The notes below the pieces were generated by a model. That model searched no databases. It worked only from the letters and a program-made list of their open reading frames with translations, and had not been told where the DNA came from. The translations under genes and the position numbers were made by a program. From Patescibacterium sp964540895 (GTDB taxonomy: Bacteria; Patescibacteriota; Patescibacteriia; Patescibacteriales; Patescibacteriaceae), in assembly GCA_964540895.1 (NCBI GenBank), contig CAZIOP010000001.1, forward strand, positions 186,001 through 250,000: a DNA stretch of 64,000 nt. Reading direction: 5' to 3'. Positions 1 through 7,364 of the stretch are shown here, one piece after another; positions within the stretch are counted from its first letter, which is position 1; every line of letters starts with the position of its first letter.

Positions 1-749
1 CTGGTGGACGTGGCACACGGCTAGAAGGAGTGATTGATAAAAACGAAAAGACAGGTATTAGTAAAGCTTTGATTACGCTTGATGGTAAACCGCTTATTAA
101 GTGGCATATTGATCATGCTCGTAAACTTGGTTATCAATTCATACTTATTAGTGCTGGTGATCATAGTAACGTTAAACAAGTAGTTGAGAATGAATCATAT
201 GGAGATGAGGTTAAAGCTGAGTTAGTTAGTGAGCAAAAAGGTACGGGCGGTGATCTTTTACAAGTTATTAAGCAAGGTGGTTCCTTTGGCAAGTATATGT
301 TGGTAGATAATGTTGATTCGTTTGTTCTTTTGAATGAAGCTGCTTTGTTAGCAGACCATAAAGAGAAAGGTCTAACTGCCACAATTGTCCTGACTGGACG
401 TGATAAAGTACCTAATCAAAACGCTTGGACAGTTGATTCTGATGGTAAAGTATTAGATACGCTTGAAAGTAATGGTAAGTCTTCAAACCAACTTGCTGCA
501 GAGAAAGTTGCCTATCGTGGTAGTAGTACTGGCGTGGTTATCTTTAATACCGAGTGGCTACAATCATTTCAATCTGAAAAAAATAATTTATCGATCTATG
601 GTGATATGTTGCCACAATTAGTTGCTGAAGGTCAGCTGAATGCGTACTACAATAAAGATCTTATGTTCTATGATGTTGGTACTCCTCAGAGTTATAAAAA
701 AACAATCAACAATCCGGCTTTTCTACAAGCGATTAAAAAATATTATTAA
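1..749 (+). CDS. Sugar-phosphate nucleotidyltransferase (partial, 5' end outside window)
   Basis: The reading frame is open from base 3 and already encodes GGRGTRLEG, the start of the nucleotide-binding loop of the NTP_transferase family (GGxGTRL). The true start therefore lies upstream, and the in-frame GTG at 30 is internal. Further family features are GKPLIKWHIDHA (the KP-M-like segment), VDNVDSF where relatives have a metal-binding GD, and a C-terminal FYDVGTPQSYKK typical of the HddC/RmlA-like group. The enzyme would join a sugar-1-phosphate to a nucleotide to make NDP-sugar, probably for the cell-surface glycans encoded elsewhere in the window. The Nudix gene follows after 3 nt, so the two are probably cotranscribed. 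The sugar and nucleotide specificity cannot be read from the sequence. Confidence 0.85.
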   Translation, partial: GGRGTRLEGVIDKNEKTGISKALITLDGKPLIKWHIDHARKLGYQFILISAGDHSNVKQVVENESYGDEVKAELVSEQKGTGGDLLQVIKQGGSFGKYMLVDNVDSFVLLNEAALLADHKEKGLTATIVLTGRDKVPNQNAWTVDSDGKVLDTLESNGKSSNQLAAEKVAYRGSSTGVVIFNTEWLQSFQSEKNNLSIYGDMLPQLVAEGQLNAYYNKDLMFYDVGTPQSYKKTINNPAFLQAIKKYY

Positions 750-752
750 TGT

Positions 753-1283
753 ATGTCTACCCAATCTTGGGACGAGCTTTCCCGTGAAATTGTTTTTCAA
801 AAATATAGTCGCAAAATTGAGAAAGTAATGTATAAATTACCAGATGGTAAAGAGGCTGATTTCTATATAAAGAAAGAAGGTCCTGCAACAGCTATTTTGG
901 CTTTGACTCCTGAACAGGAGGTTATTTTAGTTAAGCAATTCAGACCAGGTCCTCAAGAAATTCTTAATGAAATGCCAGGCGGATATGTTGATGCTGACGA
1001 AACTGCAGAGCAAGCATCTCTACGTGAATTACTTGAAGAAACTGGTTATCAAGGTAATGCACAGCTTGTTACTGAAGCACTGGATTGTGCCTATTCCACA
1101 ATGCGACGATATTGTGTTGTAGTAACAGATTGTAGAAAAGTTGCTGAGCAAAAGTTAGACAATACTGAATTTGCTGAAGTAGTGATAGTATCATTAGCCG
1201 AGTTTAGAAAAATATTACAAAGTGGAAAAATGACAGATCTTGAAGCAGGATATTTATGTCTTGATTATCTTAAACTTCTTTAA
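753..1283 (+). CDS. Nudix hydrolase, ADP-ribose pyrophosphatase-like
   Basis: A 176-aa protein with a complete Nudix box at about residues 77-99: G77, E83, R91-E92, E95-E96 and G98 match GX5EX7REUXEEXGU. These glutamates bind the Mg ions that cleave a nucleoside diphosphate linked to another group. Upstream, RPGPQEILNEMPGG is the usual beta strand and loop of the ADP-ribose/NDP-sugar pyrophosphatase branch, so an NDP-sugar or ADP-ribose substrate is likely but not proven. It starts 3 nt after the nucleotidyltransferase stop with no SD sequence. An intrinsic terminator at 1307-1333 ends this two-gene unit. Length is normal for the family. Confidence 0.9.
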   Translation: MSTQSWDELSREIVFQKYSRKIEKVMYKLPDGKEADFYIKKEGPATAILALTPEQEVILVKQFRPGPQEILNEMPGGYVDADETAEQASLRELLEETGYQGNAQLVTEALDCAYSTMRRYCVVVTDCRKVAEQKLDNTEFAEVVIVSLAEFRKILQSGKMTDLEAGYLCLDYLKLL

Positions 1284-1306
1284 AGGGAGATTATATTTAT
1301 TAAAAT

Positions 1307-1333
1307 AAAAACACCCCAACTGGGGGTGTTTTT
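1307..1333. terminator. Bidirectional intrinsic terminator
   Basis: ACACCCC pairs with GGGGTGT around a 5-nt loop, with an A-run on the left and a T-run on the right. It sits between the convergent Nudix (+) and RRM (-) genes and can serve both. Confidence 0.9.
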
Positions 1334-1347
1334 ATAATGGTAATTAA

Positions 1348-1677
1348 TTACCAACGGCTGTTGCCACCACGATCTCCACCGCGGTTGTAACCTCCGCCTC
1401 CGTTGCCTTCACGGCGAGGAGGACGTTCAGTCATTGGACGGGCTTCGCTAATTGAAAGCTGACGACCGTCTAATTCCTTGCCGTTGAGCATATCGATGGC
1501 GCTGGCTGCTTCTTCATCAGTAGACATTTCTACAAAACCAAAGCCTTTTGAGCGTCCGGTCATGCGATCCATGATGATAGTAGCTGACACAACGTTACCT
1601 GCTTGCGAAAAATGATCTCGCAAGGCGTCGTCGTTGGAACCGTAAGAGATTCCGCCGACATATAGTTTCTTTGCCAT
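1348..1677 (-). CDS. RRM-domain RNA-binding protein with Gly/Arg-rich tail
   Basis: A 109-aa protein with one RNA recognition motif: RNP2 is KLYVGG (residues 4-9) and RNP1 is KGFGFVEM (44-51). The tail from about residue 85 is rich in Gly, Arg and Asn (PPRREGNGGGGYNRGG), as in cyanobacterial Rbp and other small bacterial RRM proteins. The family binds single-stranded RNA and often acts in cold adaptation or mRNA handling. No SD is seen before the ATG. The region upstream of the start is strongly self-complementary (1685-1758), which suggests that its own mRNA leader is a control site. The facing Nudix gene shares its terminator. Confidence 0.93.
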   Translation of the reverse strand: MAKKLYVGGISYGSNDDALRDHFSQAGNVVSATIIMDRMTGRSKGFGFVEMSTDEEAASAIDMLNGKELDGRQLSISEARPMTERPPRREGNGGGGYNRGGDRGGNSRW

Positions 1678-1684
1678 ACTAACT

Positions 1685-1758
1685 GTCTCTTAAAGAATAA
1701 ATTGTAAGTCGACTTGTCCTGCCTGTGGCAGGCCTGTTCATACTTCGTTTTAAGAGAC
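1685..1758 (-). promoter_or_regulatory. Structured 5' leader of the RRM gene
   Basis: GTCTCTTAAA (1685-1694) is perfectly complementary to TTTAAGAGAC (1749-1758). This 10-bp stem encloses a second hairpin, CCTGCC/GGCAGG with a 3-nt loop at 1718-1732. The fold lies just upstream of the RRM start codon. An autoregulatory or cold-responsive element is an inference. Confidence 0.55.
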
Positions 1759-1840
1759 CTATCGAGGCTCGCAAACTTTCGTAAGAAACACTTACAAGTA
1801 ATTCCAGAATAGCGGAAGTTTAATAGAAAGTCAATCACCC

Positions 1841-2446
1841 TTATTTTGCAGAAAAATTCTTTTCTACCGTCTCCCAATTGATTATATTCCAGAAGGCATT
1901 AACGTAATCAGCTCGCTTATTTTGATATTGTAAGTAATAGGCATGTTCCCAAACATCAAGTCCAAGTATTGGTTTTAATCCTTTCATTACGGGGTTATCT
2001 TGTAGGGGAGTAGCTTCAATAATTAGTTTGCCAGTATTATCTTGACTTAACCAGGTCCAACCACTGCCAAATTGATTAGTGGCTGTTTGGGTAAATTGTT
2101 CTTTGAATGTTTCAAAACTACCAAAATCATGATTAATAGCTTGTAAGAAATCACCTGTTGGTTCTATACCATTATTTATTTTTAATAAATTCCAAAACAT
2201 CGAATGGTTAAGGTGCCCGCCACCATGATTACGGACTGCTGTACGGATATCTTCTGGTACCTTTGTTAGGTCAGCCAGTAATATCTCTAAGGGTTGTTCA
2301 AAGAGTTCAGGGTGTTTTTCTAATGCCGCATTTAACTTATCAACATAGGTTTGATGATGTTTGTCATGATGAATCTCCATTGTTTTGGCATCAATGAATG
2401 GTTCAAGAGCGTCAAAGCTATATGATAGGGCAGGGAGAATATGCAT
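1841..2446 (-). CDS. sodA: Superoxide dismutase, Mn-type
   Basis: A 201-aa member of the Fe/Mn superoxide dismutase family, which converts superoxide to oxygen and hydrogen peroxide. The four metal ligands are visible: H26 in MEIHHDKHH, H81 in GGGHLNHSMFW, and D164 and H168 in LGLDVWEHAYY. The second-sphere glutamine is in the Mn-type position (Q149 in PLQDNP), and G77 takes the place of the Fe-type glutamine, so manganese is the likelier metal. No signal peptide is present, so it acts in the cytoplasm. It is divergent from mnmA, with a short shared promoter region. The gene shows that this cell meets oxygen at least at times. Confidence 0.95.
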   Translation of the reverse strand: MHILPALSYSFDALEPFIDAKTMEIHHDKHHQTYVDKLNAALEKHPELFEQPLEILLADLTKVPEDIRTAVRNHGGGHLNHSMFWNLLKINNGIEPTGDFLQAINHDFGSFETFKEQFTQTATNQFGSGWTWLSQDNTGKLIIEATPLQDNPVMKGLKPILGLDVWEHAYYLQYQNKRADYVNAFWNIINWETVEKNFSAK

Positions 2447-2476
2447 ATATAGGCAAGTATACCATAGAAACTTTAT

Positions 2477-2504
2477 TTGACTAGCTTTAGTGCTATGGTA
2501 TGCT
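2477..2504 (+). promoter_or_regulatory. Promoter of mnmA, leaderless start
   Basis: TTGACT (2477-2482), 16-nt spacer, TATGCT (2499-2504). The mnmA ATG at 2511 is 6 nt past the -10 box, so transcription should begin at or next to the start codon. Confidence 0.6.
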
Positions 2505-2510
2505 TCGGAT

Positions 2511-3584
2511 ATGAAATTAGCTAAAAAAATCAGAGTAGTAGTTGGTTTGTCAGGCGGCGTTGATTCATCAGTCGCTGCTGCTTTGCTACTTAAAAAAGGC
2601 TATGAAGTGATTGGAGTTTTTATGAAAAATTGGAGTGAAGATGTCGGTGACTTCTGTTGTAGCTGGTCTGAAGATCTGGAAGATGCCAGACGAGTAGCTC
2701 AAACACTTGGAATTCGTTTTTATGTGTGGAACTTTGAGAAAGAATATAAAAAACAGGTTATTAGCTATTTCTTTAACGAATACCGAGCAGGAAGAACTCC
2801 TAACCCTGATGTTATGTGTAATCGGGAGATTAAATTTAAATTATTTTTAGAAAAAGCATTACGCTTCGGAGCTGATTTTGTGGCTACTGGTCATTATGCC
2901 AGGGTAAAAAAAGTTGGTGATAGTTTCAGATTATTAAAAGGAAAAGACAGTAATAAAGATCAAACGTATTTTTTATATACCTTAACTCAAAAAGAATTAC
3001 GTCATGCCCTGTTTCCCATCGGTGAATATAAGAAACCAGATGTTCGTATTTTAGCCAAGAAGTTTAATCTCCCAACTTTTGCCAAAAAAGATTCGCAAGG
3101 TATTTGTTTTATTGGTGAAGTTGATATTAAGGAATTACTACAACAACAAATTAAACCAAAAGCAGGACAGATTGTTGATACAGTTGGTAATATCTTAGGT
3201 AAACATGATGGCTTCCCATTCTACACGTTAGGGCAGAGAGGTGGTCTTGATGTGGGTGGTAAGGGACCTTATTATGTTGTGGCTAAAAACAAAAAAAAGA
3301 ATCAGATTATTGTAAGTGATAACCCCAATGATCCGTTGTTATGGCGAAAAGAGTGTTTGATTACTGAGCTTAGTTGGACAAGAAGATTAGAAGTTCCTGA
3401 AAAATTAGAAGTAACTATCCGCTACCGTCATGCTACTGAAACTGCTAGTATTAGAGTTATAGCAAAGAATAAAGCTAGACTTATGTTTACTAATCCTCAA
3501 CGAGCTATTACACCCGGCCAAGCAGCAGTTTTTTATATCAAAGATGAATTGATTGGCGGGGGAGTAATTGATGAAGTTATATGA
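2511..3584 (+). CDS. mnmA: tRNA-specific 2-thiouridylase MnmA
   Basis: A 357-aa enzyme that makes 2-thiouridine at wobble position 34 of tRNAs for Lys, Glu and Gln, using ATP and a persulfide. The PP-loop SGGVDSS (residues 14-20) binds ATP. The two catalytic cysteines are C103 (NPDVMCN) and C199 (SQGICFIG). TGHYAR and GQRGGLDVGG are further family signatures. I place the start at 2511 because a promoter lies directly upstream; an in-frame upstream extension (from 2490) would overlap that promoter. It overlaps the CYTH gene by 4 nt (ATGA), so the two are translationally coupled. A tRNA-Gln(TTG), a likely substrate, is encoded at 34322-34395. Confidence 0.97.
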   Translation: MKLAKKIRVVVGLSGGVDSSVAAALLLKKGYEVIGVFMKNWSEDVGDFCCSWSEDLEDARRVAQTLGIRFYVWNFEKEYKKQVISYFFNEYRAGRTPNPDVMCNREIKFKLFLEKALRFGADFVATGHYARVKKVGDSFRLLKGKDSNKDQTYFLYTLTQKELRHALFPIGEYKKPDVRILAKKFNLPTFAKKDSQGICFIGEVDIKELLQQQIKPKAGQIVDTVGNILGKHDGFPFYTLGQRGGLDVGGKGPYYVVAKNKKKNQIIVSDNPNDPLLWRKECLITELSWTRRLEVPEKLEVTIRYRHATETASIRVIAKNKARLMFTNPQRAITPGQAAVFYIKDELIGGGVIDEVI

Positions 3585-4126
3585 GACAAGAAATTGAAGT
3601 TAAGGTTAGAGTAGCTGATTTAGCTACTATTGCTTCTAAACTAGAGGCAAGTGGTTGTGTTTTGTCTGATCGTGCTTTACAAGAAGATGAAATTTTTGCG
3701 AATTTTACTCCGTTTGATGTTTTTGCAACTGGTAATACTATATTACGTATTAGAAAAAGTAATAATAAAATGCTGTTTACCGTAAAGAAAAGCCAAACTA
3801 CTGATTTAGACTGCTTAGAAAGAGAGGTTGAGATAGAAAATGCCGAGGAAATGAAAGAAGCAATTTTGTTAATGGGATATTATGAAGCAGTTCGGGTAAA
3901 GAAGTATCGTCAAAAAACTCGTTATATGGATTATGAAATTTGTCTAGATGAAGTTGATAATCTTGGTTCATTTGTAGAAATTGAAAAAATTACCGAGAAT
4001 GAAACTGCTGAAAAAGTTTTCAGTGAGTTATTAGAAATACTTAGGAGTTTCGGAATAAAAGAAGAAGATCGGGTGATACATGGCTATGATACATTGCTGT
4101 ATAGAAAGCAAAAAGAGAAGAAATGA
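3581..4126 (+). CDS. CYTH-domain protein (class IV adenylate cyclase / thiamine-triphosphatase-like)
   Basis: A 181-aa protein that begins with the CYTH signature ExExK (E4, E6, K8 in RQEIEVKVRV). It continues with basic and acidic strands such as ILRIRKS, LEREVEIE, KKYRQKTRYM and YEICLDEVDNLGSFVEIEK, which build the metal- and triphosphate-binding tunnel. Family members act on triphosphates: CyaB makes cAMP, others hydrolyse thiamine triphosphate or inorganic triphosphate. The layout resembles the CyaB group, but substrate cannot be assigned. The start overlaps the mnmA stop (ATGA). A bidirectional terminator follows. Confidence 0.88.
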   Translation: MRQEIEVKVRVADLATIASKLEASGCVLSDRALQEDEIFANFTPFDVFATGNTILRIRKSNNKMLFTVKKSQTTDLDCLEREVEIENAEEMKEAILLMGYYEAVRVKKYRQKTRYMDYEICLDEVDNLGSFVEIEKITENETAEKVFSELLEILRSFGIKEEDRVIHGYDTLLYRKQKEKK

Positions 4127-4134
4127 TATTACAT

Positions 4135-4164
4135 AAAAATCTCCAGCTTATACTGGAGATTTTT
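4135..4164. terminator. Bidirectional intrinsic terminator
   Basis: A perfect 12-bp stem, AAAAATCTCCAG against CTGGAGATTTTT, with a 6-nt loop. It separates the mnmA-CYTH operon (+) from the small membrane-protein gene (-). Confidence 0.95.
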
Positions 4165-4178
4165 ATGTTTATAAGTTA

Positions 4179-4331
4179 TTACTGTAGCACTTTTTCACCA
4201 CGAATAACGCGAATCAAAACAACAATAATAGCAATGACTAGTAAGACATGAATAAATCCGCCAATCGTGAATTTAGTGATTAGTCCTAATAACCAGAGAA
4301 TAACTAAAACAATAGCGATTGTGTAAAGCAT
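4179..4331 (-). CDS. Small membrane protein, DUF5670 / lmo0937 family
   Basis: A 50-aa protein beginning MLYTIAIVLVILWLLGLIT, with two hydrophobic helices (about residues 4-18 and 28-42) joined by TKFTIGGFIH and ending RVIRGEKVLQ. This pattern (WLLGL, GGFIHVLLVIA, RxIRG) is that of the lmo0937/DUF5670 family, which is widespread and of unknown function. An inverted repeat ATTAAGA/TCTTAAT with a 6-nt loop lies at 4350-4369, just upstream of the start, and could be a leader hairpin or an operator. The bidirectional terminator is directly downstream. Confidence 0.85.
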   Translation of the reverse strand: MLYTIAIVLVILWLLGLITKFTIGGFIHVLLVIAIIVVLIRVIRGEKVLQ

Positions 4332-4411
4332 ACGCGTATAGATTAGTGAATTAAGACGGGATTCTTAATCTAATATACGTCTGTATGACTATATAGTTAC
4401 GCTTCTAATGA

Positions 4412-4801
4412 TTACATTAAAGTTTTCCTGATTATATTAGCCATTTCAGCTAATTCTTCTGGTGTAGCATCAACAGCTTGGTTTGGCTCTAATTCTTGTC
4501 CTGAGTTAATAGGTACAAGATGAATATGCACATGGTCAATGGCAAAGCCTTCAATGAGAAAACCAATTCGTTTGGCTTGTGTAGCTTGTTTTAGTTTGAT
4601 AGCAATTTTTCTGGCAACCCGCATTAGTTCAATGTAATCTTCGTCTTCCATATCTAAGACATCACCAACTACTTTTTTGGGTACTACTAGTAGATGCCCT
4701 GGTTTAATTGGTTTAATATCTAGAAACGCAATGTGTGTATCATTTTCAAAAACTATTTCAGCTGGAATTTCTCTAGCAATAATTTTTTCAAAAAGAGTCA
4801 T
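4412..4801 (-). CDS. HIT-family nucleotide hydrolase/transferase (Hint-like)
   Basis: A 129-aa protein with the histidine triad HVHIHLVP (H90, H92, H94). The N-terminal half has the usual HIT strands: IVFENDTHIAFLDIKPIKPGHLLVVPK in two pieces. HIT proteins hydrolyse AMP-linked or phosphoramidate nucleotides such as AMP-lysine, and the middle histidine is the nucleophile. The start lies 1 nt past the dus stop, so the gene is the downstream partner in a dus-HIT operon. The physiological substrate is unknown for most bacterial HIT proteins. Confidence 0.93.
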   Translation of the reverse strand: MTLFEKIIAREIPAEIVFENDTHIAFLDIKPIKPGHLLVVPKKVVGDVLDMEDEDYIELMRVARKIAIKLKQATQAKRIGFLIEGFAIDHVHIHLVPINSGQELEPNQAVDATPEELAEMANIIRKTLM

Positions 4802-4802
4802 A

Positions 4803-5759
4803 TTATGTGTAGGTTAATAAAAATTTTTTAACAGTTGTTTCTACTTCTTCAATATTTTCTGTTTGCATTAAATCCATACGTAATTCTTTGGCACCATCAA
4901 AGCCATTCGCATAGGCTTTGTAATGTTTTCGCATTATATGAAATGATTTGATGTTGCCCAGTAGTTCATTGAATAGTCGAGTATGTTCAAGCATAACATC
5001 TAGTTTTTCTGGAACGGGAATATCTTCAACATGTTTATTGGGGTTAAATAACCATGGATTACCAAAGATTGCTCGACCAAGCATGATACCGCCACAACCC
5101 GTCATTTCAGCTTTGGCACGAGCATCGTTTAAATCAATTACATCGCCATTACCAACAATGACCGTAGTTGTTCCTTTAGCAATATTAACTGCTTCGGCAA
5201 CTGTGTTCCAGTTAGCTGGCACTTTGGACATTTCTTTACGAGTTCGAGCGTGAATGGTTATCATTGCTGGTTTTTCAGCTAAGAGTTCAGGCAACCAAGT
5301 TGACAGAATATTCTTAGTATCACCAATTCTTGTTTTAACAGAAAGTGGAATTTTTGGTGCTCCGGCTTTGGCAGCTTTCATTAATTCACGGGCAAGAGAT
5401 GGATTTTTAATTAAACAAGCACCAGCACCTTGTTTCATAACATTTTTGTCAGGACAACCCATATTAATATCAATGCCATCAAAACCCAACTCTTGAATTA
5501 ATTGAGCTGCACCAAACATTTTTTCTGGATCAGCGGTAAAGAGTTGAGCAATCAGGGGTCGTTCACTTTCTGAATATAATAAATCAGGTAGTAATCGATC
5601 TCGACCCACTGACATAAGACCATCAGCTGAAACAAATTCGGTGTACATGATATCTGGTTTGCCATATTTGGCAATCAGACGTCTGAACGCAGCGTCAGTA
5701 ACGTTAGCTAAGGGTGCCATGACAAAGAATGGTTGTTTAAGATGATGAATGAAACACAT
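4803..5759 (-). CDS. dus: tRNA-dihydrouridine synthase
   Basis: A 318-aa FMN enzyme that reduces uridine to dihydrouridine in tRNA D-loops. The barrel begins with FFVMAPLANVTDAAFR, the FMN-binding start of the family. DINMGCPDKNVMKQGAGACL holds the catalytic cysteine C102. TIHARTRKEMSKVPANW, VGNGDV and GIMLGRAIFGNPWLF are the expected later flavin- and phosphate-binding segments. The C-terminal helical domain that contacts tRNA is present. The gene is followed at once by HIT and preceded after 9 nt by a membrane protein on the same strand, so a three-gene operon is likely. Which uridine is modified cannot be told. Confidence 0.95.
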   Translation of the reverse strand: MCFIHHLKQPFFVMAPLANVTDAAFRRLIAKYGKPDIMYTEFVSADGLMSVGRDRLLPDLLYSESERPLIAQLFTADPEKMFGAAQLIQELGFDGIDINMGCPDKNVMKQGAGACLIKNPSLARELMKAAKAGAPKIPLSVKTRIGDTKNILSTWLPELLAEKPAMITIHARTRKEMSKVPANWNTVAEAVNIAKGTTTVIVGNGDVIDLNDARAKAEMTGCGGIMLGRAIFGNPWLFNPNKHVEDIPVPEKLDVMLEHTRLFNELLGNIKSFHIMRKHYKAYANGFDGAKELRMDLMQTENIEEVETTVKKFLLTYT

Positions 5760-5768
5760 GAAAGTTTT

Positions 5769-6335
5769 TTAAGTAAAGAGTGTTTTAGCACCGGTAATAA
5801 GAAGCCAAATGCCAATAGTGTTTAATACAAATGACAGAATAATAAAATGCCATTTTTTTATTTTGTACGCTGACAGCAAAGGAACACCAAGTTCATCAGG
5901 TAGAGGAGAAGCAATAATCAAAGCGCCAATTACTGGTGTTAGCCAGAGAAAGTATTTGCTATGCAGTATATGACTGACTGGTGAATTGTTGAAACGTTCT
6001 ATTAATGGATCTAGTTCGGTGAAGACATGACCCTTGAAGAGGCTATAGATAATAAAATCTCCAATGACTGAACCAAGGCCAGCTAGGATTGCTAACTCAA
6101 CTAAGTTAAGTCGATCGGATAGATCATAAAGTACCAAGAGAGCAGGAGCAGCAGTGAAGGTCATGACTGAAAAGATTCCGGCTATGACTGCTCCAATATA
6201 GCCCCATTCTCCAAGGCTGAGGAGAGCCAATTTAACTGTGTAATTTTGTGACAGGATAAAAAAGATCACCAAACTTAGCCCAAGTAAGGTCAGGTTTTTA
6301 TAACGCCAATGAAAATGCTTTTTTTCAAACCACAT
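5769..6335 (-). CDS. Polytopic membrane protein, possibly DedA/VTT-like
   Basis: A 188-aa membrane protein with about five hydrophobic segments (roughly residues 15-30, 42-68, 82-98, 128-145 and 162-182). A GSVIGDFIIY segment is followed by a short amphipathic stretch and by ASPLPDELGVPLL. This resembles the re-entrant-loop motifs of the DedA/VTT superfamily of lipid scramblases and transporters. The match is partial and I give it as a possibility. It is the first gene of the probable operon with dus and HIT. The start has no SD. Confidence 0.5.
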   Translation of the reverse strand: MWFEKKHFHWRYKNLTLLGLSLVIFFILSQNYTVKLALLSLGEWGYIGAVIAGIFSVMTFTAAPALLVLYDLSDRLNLVELAILAGLGSVIGDFIIYSLFKGHVFTELDPLIERFNNSPVSHILHSKYFLWLTPVIGALIIASPLPDELGVPLLSAYKIKKWHFIILSFVLNTIGIWLLITGAKTLFT

Positions 6336-6427
6336 ATGATAAGTATAGGTTTGAATGCTAAATTTTACAATTTTTACTAAAAAAATGACTAATATTAGTT
6401 ATTATAAAAGGATGAGATTAAATATAC

Positions 6428-6456
6428 TTGACAAAATATTGATAGTATGATATAGT
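6428..6456 (+). promoter_or_regulatory. Strong sigma-70-type promoter
   Basis: TTGACA (6428-6433), 17-nt spacer, TATAGT (6451-6456). It drives no protein gene; an intrinsic terminator follows within about 130 nt. Confidence 0.75.
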
Positions 6457-6462
6457 AGTAGA

Positions 6463-6588
6463 TTAAATTGCTCATTTAATTTAACAGAAACCAACCTCGA
6501 GTATCCCTTCGAGACAACCCATCAACTAACCGCAGCTCGACATTTCTTTGAGAAGCTTCACATTACATATAATATGAGGCTTTTTTCT
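6463..6588 (+). ncRNA. Candidate small RNA of about 125 nt
   Basis: This stretch lies between a near-consensus promoter and a terminator-like hairpin (AAGCTTCA at 6553-6560 against TGAGGCTT at 6575-6582, then a T-run). Inside are TTAAATT/AATTTAA around an 8-nt loop, CTCGA/TCGAG around an 8-nt loop, and a weaker CTCGA/TTGAG pairing. I see no coding sequence, and it does not match tmRNA, RNase P, SRP or 6S RNA signatures I know. A free-standing small RNA is the simplest reading; no transcription data back it. Confidence 0.5.
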
Positions 6589-6604
6589 TTGTCAGAATGA
6601 ATTT

Positions 6605-6633
6605 TTGACTTTATTTGTAGAGAGTAGTAAAGT
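6605..6633 (+). promoter_or_regulatory. Promoter-like sequence
   Basis: TTGACT (6605-6610), 17-nt spacer, TAAAGT (6628-6633). It lies just after the candidate small RNA and ahead of a second stretch that ends in a terminator. Confidence 0.5.
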
Positions 6634-6639
6634 GTTGTT

Positions 6640-6912
6640 CAAGAAGAAAAGTATAAGTTCTTTAGATATCTAATAATAGAAGCAAATGCTATGACGACGT
6701 CTTTTTCTCAGCTAGTTCAGCTTAAAAGATCTGAAGCGGTTTAAACCACTAGCTTTGGTACCTTGCTTTTTAGAGCAACTACTTTTTTGATTGAATAGAA
6801 AAATATTGGGTACAAACCGATAGTAGTAGTAACTTTGTTTCTATTTCCCGGGGAAATCCATATTATTTCATATATACATATGAATAGGATATGAAATCGA
6901 ACCGGGTTTTTT
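6640..6912 (+). ncRNA. Second candidate transcript without a clear gene
   Basis: This is the remainder of the gap before dsbB. It runs from a promoter-like site to a large hairpin (CCCGG 6847-6851 with CCGGG 6902-6906, inner ATTTCATAT 6865-6873 with ATATGAAAT 6889-6897) and a T6 tail. Inside is a perfect palindrome GGTTTAAACC and a TTGCT/AGCAA hairpin. A 17-codon frame beginning ATGACGACG and ending GTTTAA is present but has no SD. It could be a non-coding RNA, a leader or a micro-ORF. Confidence 0.35.
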
Positions 6913-6949
6913 ATTTGCCCAAAAAGGCTAGATACTATAAAATTTAGAT

Positions 6950-7360
6950 ATGAAAAGATATATCCAAGACTACGCTTTGCCGGTATGTTTAGTAATTGCT
7001 ATAGCTGGTTTATTAGGTAGTTTATACTTTAGCGAAGTTTTGCATTTTATTCCTTGTGTTCTTTGTTGGTATCAACGTATTTTGTTGTATCCGTTAGTGC
7101 CGTTATTTGCTATTGGTTTAGTTACCAGAGATCGTAATGTTTGGAAATATGGATTACTTTCAGTTATCATTAGTGCCGGAGTGGGCATCTATCAGTTGCT
7201 GCTTGTGTATGGAGTTATTAAAACATCGTCCTGTTTAGTGGGAATTTCATGTGCGGCTATTCAATGGTCGTTACTTGGTTTTATCACCATTCCGTTATTA
7301 GCTTTTCTAGAAGCCATTGTTATTTTAATATTATTATTACTGTATCGTAAATACGTATAA
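6950..7360 (+). CDS. dsbB: Disulfide bond formation protein DsbB/BdbC
   Basis: A 136-aa membrane protein with four hydrophobic helices. Two cysteine pairs face outward: C36-C39 in the hallmark CVLCWYQR, and C95/C101 in SSCLVGISC. DsbB-type proteins pass electrons from DsbA to quinone and so keep DsbA oxidised. The dsbA-like gene follows after 4 nt, which makes an oxidant pair for disulfide formation in exported proteins. The ATG lies about 9 nt after a -10-like TATAAA (6936-6941) and has no SD, so the mRNA is probably leaderless. Cysteine-rich exported proteins such as that at 37428-38639 are plausible clients. Confidence 0.93.
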   Translation: MKRYIQDYALPVCLVIAIAGLLGSLYFSEVLHFIPCVLCWYQRILLYPLVPLFAIGLVTRDRNVWKYGLLSVIISAGVGIYQLLLVYGVIKTSSCLVGISCAAIQWSLLGFITIPLLAFLEAIVILILLLLYRKYV

Positions 7361-7364
7361 CTCT

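Noticed and set aside
6687..6750. Possible tmRNA tag reading frame (starts GCA AAT GCT; another frame ends A-S-S-A-stop)
   Set aside because: The tRNA-like ends, the 5' GGGG, the T-loop and the 3' CCA of tmRNA are absent from the surrounding sequence.
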